From Hofstenia miamia (lineage: Eukaryota > Xenacoelomorpha > Acoela > Hofsteniidae), in contig CABFPE010000354.1 in assembly GCA_900660155.1 (NCBI GenBank), forward strand, positions 14,209-78,208: a stretch of DNA of 64,000 nucleotides, in the 5' to 3' direction. The notes below the pieces were generated by a model, which made no database searches, was not told where the DNA came from, and saw nothing but the letters and a program-made list of their open reading frames with translations. Of the stretch, positions 1 to 11,178 are shown one piece after another. Every line of letters begins with the position of its first letter. Position 1 is the stretch's first letter. The translations under genes were made by a program, and so were the position numbers.

Positions 1-3
1 CAA

Positions 4-5
<2 letters not shown>

Positions 6-36
<31 letters not shown>
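6..36. repeat. (TA)n microsatellite
   Basis: Uninterrupted TA dinucleotides run directly into the left end of a Tc1-like element. TA is the target dinucleotide of that superfamily, so the element probably inserted into this microsatellite. Confidence 0.95.
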
Positions 37-39
<3 letters not shown>

Positions 40-40
40 A

Positions 41-1312
41 CTGGCCAAAAGTTTGGGAACAGTGACCTGTCTAAAGCGTGTTTTATTTTATCCTATTTCC
101 TGGAAACTTCGTAAAATTCCTGGAATTCCCAATTTTTTCTTATAATTTACAACAGATTCATTTAGCCAATCAAATTAACATAACTTTAGATTTACACACA
201 ATACATTTTTACTGAAAAAGCACTATCATTATAGGTTGAAATATGGTCCGTGGTAGTGAAATTTCACCAAAAAAGCGTGCTCAAATTCATAATTTGTACG
301 AATTATCACACTATAGCTCTTAGAATGGGCTTGTCAGTATCTTTGATATCCAGAAGTGTTACTCGCTATCAGCAACTGCAAAATTTTTCCTCCCACAAGT
401 GGTCTGGAAGACCAAAAGTGACAAACCCTCAGACTGACCGTCTCATTCACTGTTACGTTGTCAATCAACCATTCTCTTCATCATCTGAAGTCAAAGCAAA
501 TCTAGGGGCGGTATTGCAGAATGTATCAACCCACACCATTAGGCGTCAGTTGAATACTACCTTTGACCTTCCATCGTGCAAACCGGCAGCCAAACCCCGA
601 TTGTCTTCAAAGAAGATTCGAGACCGGGGTTGCACTTCTGGAGTTCTGGAGGCAATACCAACACTACACCCCTGAGATGTGTCATCAAGTAATTTTAGTG
701 ACGAATCCAAGATTTGCCAGTTTACACCATACCGGCCACACGTTTGACGACCAAGAAACCAAAGATTCAACACACTTTACACCCAACAAACTGTCCGCTC
801 AGCACCTTCTGTGATGATTTGGGGTGCTATAACTGCGAATGGGCATGTTGGTTGGCATTTTGTTCCTCACAATGAGACAGTCACAGCTAAGGCCTACCTC
901 AAAATAATTCAGGAGAAAGTTCCCATGTTTATACAGCTTCGCAGAACATGTGTACTACAACAAGATGATGCTCCTTGCCACAGCGCCAAAGTTGTGAAAC
1001 AGTGGATTGCATGACAAGACTTTCGGCTGCTTGAGAACTGACCCGGGAAACTCCCCAGACCTCAGCGTCATAGAAAATTGCTGACATCACATCAAAAACT
1101 GTCTGAGGAAGCTCGAATGCACATCACTCGAGGATCTGAAGGAGCAAATTAAAGTGGTATGGTACACAGAGATTACTGATGATTATTGTAGAAAAGTGGC
1201 TAAGTCAATGTCAAATCACATTACTGCGTGTTTGGCCAATAATGGCGGACATACAAAATATTAGTGAGTTTTTCTGAATTAACTATTTACTTTCTACACG
1301 GTGTTATCATAT
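41..1312 (+). mobile_element. Tc1-like DNA transposon, left end present, right end lost
   Basis: The left terminus reads CTGGCCAAAAGTTTGGGAAC just after a TA. The same terminus, with one base changed, ends the minus-strand copy at 25101. From about base 170 the element aligns with that copy through the whole transposase region. Similarity stops near 1312, shortly after a shared CACGGTGTTATCAT, so the right terminal repeat is missing here. It is a dead DNA transposon of the Tc1/mariner superfamily. Confidence 0.85.
243..1264 (+). pseudogene. Tc1-like transposase pseudogene
   Basis: The reading begins MVRGSEISPKKRAQIH, the start of a Tc1-like transposase with a paired-type helix-turn-helix. 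A stop follows within about 30 codons, and the reading then shifts frame repeatedly. Later pieces include MIWGAITANGHVGWHFVPHN, then LQQDDAPCHSAKVV (second catalytic Asp region) and NSPDLSVIEN (third catalytic acidic residue, Glu). The first catalytic Asp region, intact as SDESK in the sister copy, is damaged here. The protein would have cut and joined the element's ends in the nucleus. This copy cannot be functional. Confidence 0.85.
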
Positions 1313-2035
1313 TTAAATACAATTTACCGACCAAAAGTGACCGAAAACCTGACGGCCGGTATTAGCGCTTGCCGGCTAACTACAGGGCCCCAGCCTTAAA
1401 ATTTTCACCAGGTTCCAAATCTGCAATAACTTTGTAAGAACCATAAGCATTTTTAAAGCTCTAACAGCAGTGTTTTAAGCAGTGTTAATGCTATTTTTGT
1501 CAATATCGCAAAATGGAAACTAATCTAAATCTAGGATGGTTCCCGAACCGGCACTGTCAACGGTACGGGCTCGGGATTCAAAACTACGGGCATGGACCCG
1601 CCTATTGCAAACAAAAACTGCTGTGACACTGCGAAGCTGCCTCACAGGCACAGCAAACGTTTGCCCCTACCTATCACATGGGCCAGAAAAAAGTTTTTTC
1701 ACTGACATGACTGTCCTATGAGACGCACTCATAGCTAAGGAACCAGCGTTAGCACTGTGTTGCCGTCTGTCCACCACAAACTAACCAGACAGACTTCACA
1801 CATGGCAGCACCTTCGTCTGCACTATTGCTTTAAGTCCTCTGTGAATTCAACTCCTATTAATATGTTTATTTTTTTATAATTTGTTTTGAGTATGAGCCT
1901 TCACAAACATTGAAATTTGTAAACAAAAAGGCTTGTAAAGGACATTGTAATAGGAATAACAGCATTTATACACTAAGGTTTTGCGAAAAAATCGTATTAG
2001 AAAATTTTATTGTAGTTTATTAACGTGAGATCTAG
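1313..2035. other. Intergenic; patch of higher GC, no gene seen
   Basis: Between 1330 and 1750 the sequence is richer in G+C than its surroundings (clusters such as GACGGCCGGTATTAGCGC near 1350). A 61-codon open frame at 1536-1721 resembles no family I know and has no splice context. The GC-rich patch is probably an old repeat. Bases 1750-2035 are plain A+T-rich DNA. Confidence 0.5.
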
Positions 2036-3200
2036 ATGCTCATACTGCTCATTTCTTGCAGAAGAATGCATTGGGGATACCAACGTTATTGTACGGTCTT
2101 CGTTGCTCATCGACATTCTTGCATTTTAACCATCTTGAGAAGTATGAACAGTCTGCTTGAACGTTATTTATCAGAAAATGCAACTGTACAAACTTGTCTA
2201 CCAGTTTCCTTAGGTGGCTTAGGCATACCTTTAACTCATATTTTAGCATCCAGTTGTTTTCTTGCATCTGTGGCCAAATGTGAAAACTTGATGTTAAAGA
2301 TTGCTTCTGGATGTCTCCCTACAATTGAAGAAGCACATGCTTTGGATTTGTGGTTAAAACTGTCTAATAATTCGCAAACTCCCGATGAACAAGCGTCTAC
2401 TATTCAAAGAAATTGGTCTTTTCCTGTTTTCAAACAACTAGAGAGTTTCCTAGTGAGACATATGTCTGAAAAAGATCTTGCAAGATTTCAGGCAATTCAA
2501 TGCAATCGAACTGGAGCATGGCTCAATGTTCTTCCTTCAAACAAACTTAACCTGAAGTTGAACAATAGCACTTTGCGTATCAGTATTGCCTCTAGACTTG
2601 GTGAACAACATACTTGTATTTGTGGTGCACATATTTCATCTGATGGTCTTCATGGATTGTCTTGTAAGAGGAGCCTGGTCGTTTTGCACGTCATTCTCAA
2701 TTGAATAACCTCTTTAAGCGCACTTTTTCAATCATTGACGTCACTTCAATTTTACAACTACCGGGAATGATCAGAAAAGATTGGAAACGACCTGATATCG
2801 TGACTACTGTTCCTCGATGAAGAGGACGCTCCTTAGTTTGGGACATTACAGTAGTTGATGCAATTGCTCCCAGTCGGATTTATACTTTTGCTCCTACTAA
2901 AGCTGCAACAGACGCTGAATCCCGAAAAAATCTAAATATTGTGACATTGTTCAACAAGGCTATATATTTCAACCCCTAGCTTTTGAATGTCAAGGCGGTG
3001 CAGGTAAATTAACTGGAGACTTTATTTCCCAACTTGTCAAGTCCCTAATATTTTCTTCAAAGGTACCTTGTGCAGCAGAGTATTTTAAACAACGTTTGAG
3101 TATTATAATTCAGCAGACAAATGCCGTTTGCATTTTGGGAACAATTGAAGTTGAATCTTCATTAGAAGAATTGTTTTATGTCTTCTAGATAGTTTGGACA
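2036..3200 (+). mobile_element. Retroelement fossil: C-terminal part of a reverse-transcriptase polyprotein
   Basis: The translation contains SLGGLGIPLTHILASSCFLA, TGAWLNVLPSN, ISIASRLGEQHTCICGAH followed by a GLHGLSCKRS zinc-finger-like motif, and downstream WKRPDIVT and LVWDITVVDA. This arrangement (GAWL, RLG, C-x-CG with H-GLSC, then RPD and WD-TVV) is typical of the region after the reverse transcriptase in a retroelement type that is abundant in marine invertebrates. It is broken, carries several disruptions and lacks the 5' part. I cannot say from sequence alone whether the parent belongs to the non-LTR or tyrosine-recombinase group. It looks old. Confidence 0.7.
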
Positions 3201-4004
3201 AAGGAAATAATGACAAACACCAATTTACTCATGTAATTAAAGCCTTTTGATTTGATGTCAAGGAAAAGATAATGCCAAATTGAAGAACAAAGTGGTACAG
3301 GGAGGACGTCCAGAAAATAAAGCTAACCCGAGTAAAAAGCAAAATTTATGGATTTCATTAAAAAATTTAAAAAATACAAATATTGTAATTCAAGTCTTTC
3401 ATTAAAAGAAGAAGATTTATAATTTGAACTATAATTCGGATTACTAAATATTTATTGTACATACATAGATTTGTATTTAAAAATTGTAATATTTATAAAA
3501 TGAATATTTTGTAAAATAAATTAAAGAATTGTCGTTTTTATAATAAAAAATTTTGGAATTATTGTTCAAGTAAATTAGCAATTGTATCAACTCAGTGATG
3601 GCGGAACGAATTTTTCTTGGGGCAACTTAAATTCATTCCCCATCACATTTACCAAATAAAAGCACTTTTACTGCCTAAATTATAAAATTTAATGGAGGAT
3701 AGTCTGAAAATTTGATTTTGAGCGGCCACTGTTTCGACTTACAGAGACATTTTTTTGGTTATATTTCTAAAATTTGATGATTTTGCTTTAATTACAAAAT
3801 CATTTGCAAAAGAGCTTAGGATAACCTCTTCATATAACAACGTGCTTCGAATCATGCTGTTTTTGTTCGTTTTATGCATATTGATTTTCAATATATTTGT
3901 AGTAACGTAAATTTCTCTAGATAATTTAGTTTTTCCATGAAAAATAATGATTTGTTGGCAGTAGTAAAAATATTTTTCAAAAACGTTAAAGCCAAAATAC
4001 AACT
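3201..4004. other. Intergenic and 3' flank of the APMAP-like gene
   Basis: A+T-rich sequence with no supported gene. The part next to 4005 is the expected 3' untranslated region of the minus-strand gene. I see no unambiguous AATAAA on that strand close to the stop. An 87-codon minus-strand frame at 3739-4002 is open by composition only. Confidence 0.5.
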
Positions 4005-5105
4005 CTAAATTTTGATCTGAGCTATATAATCAACCTTAGGGCAATAACTTCCAGCATATAAGAATCCATTGTGCTCAAGTAGTTCACTAACGTGATTAAA
4101 AGCCATTCCGCTATTGCTATAAAAACATTTATCTATTTTACCATTTTCATCAATATGAACGAATGAACCATGATCTTGAAGAATTGAATAAATGGATATG
4201 ATATTAAGTTTTCCTAGAAGTGATGCAAGTGCACGAAGCATTGTGTACTTTTCAAGGTAGTAGGGATGGCGAAAGTTCACCATAATTGCTGCTACCCAAT
4301 AGCCGTCACCACTATCACGCCTAATGTTATCCAGATAAGCTGGGAAAGTTGCAATTGTAGTAAAGATATTGGAGTTCAGGTCATATTTATGTGTTTGAAA
4401 TCTATTTTCTTCGTTGATTAAGAGAAAATTTTCATCCTTGCTTATTTCAATTCCATTTGGGAAAACGAATTTCTGGCTTAATACACCTATTTCTTTGGTA
4501 TTTAAGTCAACTGTTATTATGCGACCATGTCTTCCACCATGTAGATATAGGTCTAAAATTTCATGTACTCCATATTTCAAAGAGGCTTCAGTAATATAGA
4601 CCATATGGCGCTTAGCAGAATAAGCAAAATCATCTAAGAAAACTATAGGTATATTTTCAACAAGATCGCCATTTCTAATGATGGGCTCTTTTTTCTGTGT
4701 TTTCAAATCGTATATGTAAAATCCAAGAAAAGCATCAACCACCCCAATAGCTGTTTCATTTATCCGCCTCATGCCAAGTGGCCGTGAGTTCTCCGTCTTA
4801 AATAAAGTTTTTACAGTGTTCTTTTTAATATCAAGTTCCATAACTCTTCCATCGTCCATTCCAGAGATGATTTTCCCGTCACCTATATGTAGCAATGATT
4901 CACCTCCGGCAACCTTGCCCTTAAATAGTTTTGAACTGGCATGCACTTCAACGCAAGGTATCTCCTTAAAATCAAAATCGATTTGGTTATCATCAAATTC
5001 GTACTTGGTAATGAAAATTGATAATCCTACTCCCATTAACACAATAATTATGCTGCAAATTCCTAATGTTAATATACATGAACAACCTCTTTTTGTATCA
5101 CTCAT
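4005..5105 (-). CDS. APMAP: APMAP / strictosidine synthase-like membrane protein
   Basis: The product has 366 residues and starts MSDTKRGCSC. It is a type II membrane protein: residues about 9-33 form one hydrophobic segment after a short cytosolic tail. The rest matches the six-bladed propeller of the adipocyte plasma-membrane-associated protein/strictosidine synthase-like family. Family blocks in order are GGESLLHIGDGKIISGMDDG, RPLGMR, VVDAFLGFYIYD, FLDDFAYS, FPNGIEISKDENFLL, PAYLDNIRRDSGDGYWV and a C-terminal HNGFLYAGSY. Animal members are linked to arylesterase-type or ligand-binding roles; the substrate here is unknown. It is shorter than human APMAP (about 416 residues) mainly at the N terminus. 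The frame stays open 14 codons further upstream, but an acceptor-like TTCTGCAG ends 2 bases before this ATG, so the mature mRNA probably begins here. No intron interrupts the coding region, and the gene appears intact. Confidence 0.9.
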   Translation of the reverse strand: MSDTKRGCSCILTLGICSIIIVLMGVGLSIFITKYEFDDNQIDFDFKEIPCVEVHASSKLFKGKVAGGESLLHIGDGKIISGMDDGRVMELDIKKNTVKTLFKTENSRPLGMRRINETAIGVVDAFLGFYIYDLKTQKKEPIIRNGDLVENIPIVFLDDFAYSAKRHMVYITEASLKYGVHEILDLYLHGGRHGRIITVDLNTKEIGVLSQKFVFPNGIEISKDENFLLINEENRFQTHKYDLNSNIFTTIATFPAYLDNIRRDSGDGYWVAAIMVNFRHPYYLEKYTMLRALASLLGKLNIISIYSILQDHGSFVHIDENGKIDKCFYSNSGMAFNHVSELLEHNGFLYAGSYCPKVDYIAQIKI

Positions 5106-5116
5106 CTCTGCAGAAC
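5106..5116 (-). promoter_or_regulatory. Putative 3' splice acceptor at the APMAP-like start codon
   Basis: On the minus strand GTTCTGCAGAG immediately precedes ATG, giving a CAG (or CAGAG) acceptor 0-2 bases before the start. It would serve either a 5'-UTR intron or spliced-leader addition. The polypyrimidine tract is short, so this is suggestive only. It favours the internal Met over the upstream one at 5147. Confidence 0.45.
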
Positions 5117-6480
5117 TGTTTGCCAAAATAGCACAATGCAAATACACTATGCAATCAGGCGTGTATTATTGAAAACCGACTTTGGATTGCAAATAAAGTA
5201 AATATTATTGTCATTCGAGGTGTAAATTCGGAGAATAACAATTTGATATGTATAAACTATACGCCTCAAATTTGAAATGATAAATTTTAGCCAACGTTGT
5301 TATCACCATGCATAGCAAAATGTGTGGATTTAAATTCCACAGCAAAGGGACGACAAACTTAATAAGGTTAAAATACTTCATAGGAATTTCAAGCATAAGG
5401 TAAACGCTAGGCTAGTAAATAGTTTTACCTATGATTTCAGAGACTTCTTCACATGATAGTTAAATAATAAGCATGACTTGACCTACTTAAAATACGGCTA
5501 GGCCATCTACAGTAATGTACTGAAATAGAAGGCGTGGTTTTGAAGTGCGTAGGGAACACGGTCTCGGTGGAATCTTTGTACTAGAACTTTGAGATTAGTG
5601 ATATATTCAAAAGTGATTCTTCGAACTGCAGTAAAATTATTTTTTCAATTTTTTGTCGTAAAAAAGGAGCGCTATGTGGGTCGTACCAATTCTTTCTTTA
5701 CTTCAAAAAAACTATTTTGAATAGACCGATCAGTGCGTAGCCAGAAAATTCTAGTGTTGGGTTGAGGCATGCTTGAAATATGAAAATTTTTAAATGGTTG
5801 AAAATGTAATTGGAAATATCACCAATGCTAAGTAGCTAAGATTTCCTTATCAAAATATTTTGTTATAAGCCAAAGAGAAGACCGAAATCTTCATCAGTAT
5901 ATCTCACAGAGATTCGTATAAAATATCACAGTTGTAGTGTGCAAAATTTGGTTTATTATTTTTGATGGATACAATCTGAAGCCCTCTCCAATGAACATAT
6001 TTCGTAGTTATCATGTACTATGATGGTCACAAAAACATTAAGACGTCAGACGTGTTTCTGTGAGGTGCTTTTTTCTCTCCTGTAAATGGTATTCAGAATT
6101 AAGAAGCGTGTGCAAGCTACTTTTTCATCAATGTACCGACAAAAACACTACAATTCTTAAGCAAAAACAAACCAAAATCTAACTCTAAGTAATATGCTAA
6201 ATAGACACTCATTTACACATATACTTACTGAGGCGTTAAAAAATGAGAGGTCCACTATCTAAAAAAGTTGTACATGAAAGTTAGTCATAGGCAATATTGC
6301 CATAAAAATGTCTATAATTTAAATAATATTCTCCGCAGATTTATTAATTCTAAATGTTTTCTAAGCCATCCCTAAATGTTTGCTGCAATTTTGCCTGACT
6401 TTTTAATGGGCTTAACTGGTTACTATAAGATTAATTTAAGCATCATTTCAGCATTTTCATGAGAATGCATGGAATGTATG
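5117..6480. other. Intergenic A+T-rich DNA upstream of the APMAP-like gene
   Basis: No coding region, RNA gene or clear repeat is supported. The stretch should hold the promoter of the minus-strand APMAP-like gene, but I see no convincing TATA or initiator element. Confidence 0.4.
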
Positions 6481-6766
6481 GGCGAATAAAATGCAAATTG
6501 TCCCAAAATCTAACAAACATTTCCCTTGAAGAAAGGCAGCACTATAATGCGTATTGCTTCATGATGCAGAAAGATTTCGTGACGGCATAAAAATGCAGGC
6601 CAATTCAGAGCAATTGCTAAAAATATTTTTTATGCCATATATTAAGATGGGCATGCGAAATCAATTTTCATACGCCAACGCGCGACAGAAATATTTCGTA
6701 GCAAGAAATATTTCTAGTAATGGTGTAATTTTAGTAATTATTTTCTTCGCACTCTGTATTATGTAG
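6481..6766 (+). repeat. Dispersed repeat, copy A
   Basis: This stretch recurs in reverse orientation near 26700-26930 and 38846-39120, and in part in forward orientation at 39233-39375. The shared core is AGAGCAATTGCTAAAAATAT followed by TTTATGCCAT and, further on, ATTTTCATACGCCA and CGCGCGACAG. It contains a 70-codon frame only because the repeat happens to be open. It is probably a non-autonomous transposable element of unknown class. Confidence 0.75.
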
Positions 6767-9700
6767 CTTTAACAAGATTTCAAAAAATGTGTTTGTTTTT
6801 ATAACACATTCGCAATGCGTAAATATTTTTCCATTTTTCAAAGCGAACATATAGTATATTGCCCATATTTAGAAAATTTATGGCATCGGGCTCCTCTAAC
6901 TAAAATTGCTGGATCCACCCCAGATATTTTATGATATATTAAAAATAAACGTAGTCGTGTCAACAGGTCGCCGGGAACATTATTTTCAAATCCAGTCGGG
7001 TAGAAAGTGCAAATATTCGTCAAGTTATAAACAATATTATTTGTGTCCGCTTATTATTTCCTTGCTATGATATCAATTTGAATTTGTGTTTTGTCTCGAC
7101 CTTGTTTTTTCCGTCGAATTATTTTCTCTCTTAAATCTAGGTGCCACTGTATATTTCGTGCACTATTTATTTATAAAATATGCATTTTCCGATTTCAGAT
7201 GTAGCCAAATTATATATGCATTTTTGAGTCAACTGGGTAATTGTTTCTGAATAAGTAGGATTCTAAGACATAAATTAAGAAACTGCAATTAGGTTTCAGA
7301 ATATTACCAACATTTTTATCTATTTTACTACGATTTCTAGCCTCTTTGCTTAGATCTCATTGCTAGCCTATGTGTTGGAATCTCACAGCATTTTAGGTTC
7401 TTATGTTTTGGGACTATCATTGACATATGCTCATACTACTTATCTTCTGCTGCTAATCCATGCTGTCTATTAAAGTTCCAATACAGCCTATGTTGTGCTG
7501 AAACTTCTCAGCCATCACTATTTGATGGTCTGCGGAGGTCACTCTTTTTACATAGCCTGCAATTGTCACTGATATCAAATCTTCTCTCTACGTCCTTATT
7601 CACAAATTTTGACCCAGAGATTGAAGCCGGTATGTACTGATAAGCAGATTGGTCCGGAACGATCAAAGACTGGATCTGGTCACCCTTAATTTCACCTCAC
7701 TGGTCAAAACCGGTCACTTTTAGATGTGTCTCTTGTCATACCAGTCGGCTAATTTAGTCTTGATTTTTCTCAAATCTCAAGCTGCGAAAGCACGTCACAA
7801 TTAGCATAATAATATTTACTAAAATATGTCTTAAATATACTGTAATTTACAAAAAAGTTCACTTATGTACACTGTACAGTTGTCCAAAAAGTCAGTAGAT
7901 CAAACATGAAATTTACTGACCTAAAGGTGTCAAGTAGTCTTTATTTGAATATACATAAGTGCATAACATATTAGTAACATTGCGGCTAATGCAATTTTCT
8001 TGGCAATTGCCGGTAGTGCAAAGTAAATTTTGACCTTAGCCAGCCGCTCTGAGTTAGTCGGCCCTTTTTACTACTACTAAGTGAAATACTGCAATTTTCA
8101 ATGGACCGATTAGTGTCAGTATTTTAAGATCAGGTCACGATTCAGGCCAAGTTTATATCGTCATAAATCAAGTCTAGGTCAAATCGGATTGGAATCAGAT
8201 TTTATAATATCTATGTTATTTGATCAATTTTATGTCATTTTGATTCGATTTAAATGGAAAAAACTTGTAAATGAGGGTGATTTTGGTAACAGTACATTAC
8301 TTATATATGTGAAATGGGTCATAGGCTGGTGTAGAACATCAAAAATGATAGACAGAGATAATAATATATATAATTACTTTATTTTATCTATGCAATCGTC
8401 AATCTTAAGCGTTTGTTGATTTATAATTAGTTGTTAGCAGCAAATTGTAGGGTTAATCTGTGTCCCCAATGACAAGCATACCTTCCCTTCTCTCTAAATT
8501 GTAATAGTACTGTATTATAGTTGATATTTATCAAATGCAACCTTATGTAAAATCAATAGGTTACTATGGTTGTATGACTGTTTAAGTCTGACATAATTTT
8601 TTGCTAGATTGGTTTTCTGTTTTCTTAGAAAATGCTAATAACAAAAACCAATGTTTGCATTCATGTACAGTGTAAAAGGAAAAGGTTATATATAATTCGA
8701 GCAAAGGATGATGATACTTCTATGACGTCACTTCCTCTATGAAGAGCAGGATTAAGCAGGCTTAAATAATGTTAGGTTGATACCGAAGCAGGTCAGGTCT
8801 GAAGTTCAGGTGAACTCATTACTAAGACTTTGTGAAAAATATTATAGTGAAACTTCAGTACTTTATGTGTCCCTTTGATTATCACCAAACTCCTAAAATA
8901 TAATATTCACAAGTATACAGCATCTTTCAAAGCCTACTTTTATTGAAAATCAAAATATTTATTTGAATGTCCATAATAAAAAAGTAGTCAAAAGTGCCTT
9001 CTTTATTTGTAAAAGGTATTGAGCAGCATGCACTATATAAATTTTTGCACTAAGCTGCGCAATAAAACTATAAAAATATACACTCTGTTGTCATACTACA
9101 ATTCAGAAGAATTAAATGGCTCTATAAGTGTAATTATTGTTGTTACTAATATAATTTGTAGCTCATTGTTGTAAAATACAACAGTAAACCTGACGGTTTT
9201 GGTAGAATGTGTAAAATATAACAAATTCAATAAATACAATTGAGATTTTTCGTTTATTAGAATTAATTTTTTTCTGTAAAAGAGTTAATGTGTATGTATT
9301 TTAAAAATGTAACAAAGAAATAAAACAATTAGGCCTTCTGTGATAACAAAATTCATATTGAGAAAGATATTCTTAATAAGGTTGTATCTTTATACATGTA
9401 TTATTATATGAGAATTTAAATAAATGTTGTTGAAATATAAATATGCTCTTGTTATAATTTATTTTATTAAGGTTATTAGATCTTATATTTTTTAATGAAA
9501 CGTATTGCATTCCTTCATTCAAATATGAATGAATCAATTTGAGAACAGCATGCTTTACTGCACAATTTTCTAAAATTTAATGAATATAGAATTATCTACT
9601 AAATCAAAAGGTACACTTTGATTCAAAAGTACTTGCAAGGTGCATTTAGTTGAAGCTTTTGCATGAATGATATCATCTATAAAATTTACAAGTAATGTTT

Positions 9701-9779
9701 CGGTTGAATGAATTCTCAGTAACCAGATTGAAAACTATGTATGATATCATACTTTTTTTAGAAAATCAACTGATTGTAA
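6767..9779. other. Intergenic A+T-rich DNA
   Basis: No supported gene. Bases 7600-8170 carry loosely repeated words such as GGTCA, TCAGGT and GGTCCG on both strands, suggesting an eroded repeat, but I could not define ends. A 76-codon frame at 8189-8419 is unremarkable. Confidence 0.4.
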
Positions 9780-10330
9780 AAAACAGATATTCTTCCTAAA
9801 GTTTTGACATACACGATAAATTTGCTATTTGTCTGTGACTCATAACATTATTGATATCTGAACGATTATTCTTGATTAGAGGCTTAATTAAACTAAGCTT
9901 TGTAATTTCAGGAAATATTGCAAATTCCAATGATGAATTTATAAAATTTGTTATCTGAAAAGCAACATTATGTAATTTTAAAGTAGTGTACTTTATCCGT
10001 TTTAATGAAATAGCATCAAGTTCACACAATGCATAGTTTAATGACATTAATATGCTAATAGTTGATTCAACTGCAATTGGAGGAAAGTCTAAAAATGTTA
10101 CATTAGATGAATAAAAAGAAGAAATATTATAATCACATGTAAAATTGTTCTCAAACTTTGCAGAATATGCTTTAACTTTACTGTTGAAATAATCACAAAA
10201 TTCTTGAGCTGTAATCATTGTACTTGTTTCTGGATTACAATTCAACTTTTCAATTACCTGATATAATTATTTAGAATTGTTTTACTAGATTCAAACTTTC
10301 TACAAGTGGATTTATAAGTCTACAACTTAA
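9780..10330 (-). mobile_element. LINE reverse-transcriptase fragment (jockey/CR1-like)
   Basis: The minus-strand frame at 9796-10245 reads like the start of a LINE reverse transcriptase: FCDYFNSKVKAYSAKFENNF, then CELDAISLKRIK, INSSLEFAIFPEITKLSLIK and IKNNRSDINNVMSHRQIANL followed by SCMSKL. These match the family order F..FF..KI, C-x-LDPIP, LS...G.FP...K.A.V.PL.KK and NYRP.SNLS..SKL. The fragment ends right after the SKL block, so most of the enzyme, the endonuclease and the 3' end are missing. It has no function. Confidence 0.8.
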
Positions 10331-11178
10331 TTGAACACTCTGATTGAAATGAAATCAAAATTGTCATAACATTGCGACATAAATCATTAAAAGACAGCAA
10401 ACGAATTATGTCCGAGAACTATTCATCAGTATTTGATTAAAACCCTTGTTGTATACAAGATCTCAACATTTTTCCAAATGTCAAAACACAAGATATTGCA
10501 GCCGTTGAGATTAACTTGTGTACCATGCATGAATTATACTTCATTCACATAAAACATGATTTGTTATAATTCAAACATGCCAATAAATAAGGCTTTCAGG
10601 GAATACTGAAACCCTATACTCATCTCTCAAAAACATTTGAGACTTAACAAGATGTAGACTTAAAAATCGAGTTAGCCTGGTTAAGGATAAGTAAAATCAT
10701 TGGTATATTCTCCAAAGATTCAGCCACTAACAGATTGCATGAGGATGTGTGCTTTCCTAAGATCAATATAAAAATAAAAATAATTGAATTTTACTGTTTT
10801 TTACAAAATAATAAATAGGTAAAAGAATTTTACATTTTCTTTGGGATCAAGTTTTTTGAAAGAGAAACAACGTATGAATGACTTCAATAAAAACCTTTTT
10901 AAAGTCATATAGTACAAAAAATTAATAGCAGAATATCTGAGAATATTTAGGCGCTTTCACTTAAATATGTAAACAAAAGTTTAAGAGGAAGAAACCTCTG
11001 CCTATAAGCTTAGAACCTCATTTCCAATTCATTTAGCTTTTAAAAATATAATTTTTTTAGCTAAAAAACATGGAAAAATATGATTGCCCAAATTCTAAAT
11101 ATTAAGAAAGAGGTAAATTAGAGCAAGTATTTAATTACTATTGTAGTATTTTGCCATTTTTTTGAAGTGCCATTACTA
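10331..11178. other. Intergenic A+T-rich DNA
   Basis: No supported gene or repeat. The first 100 bases may be the eroded upstream continuation of the LINE fragment. Confidence 0.35.

Noticed and set aside
5106-5147. A 14-codon N-terminal extension of the APMAP-like protein from an upstream ATG at 5147
   Set aside because: An acceptor-like CAG lies inside this stretch, the extension is not typical of the family, and the MSDTKR start gives a normal short cytosolic tail before the membrane segment.
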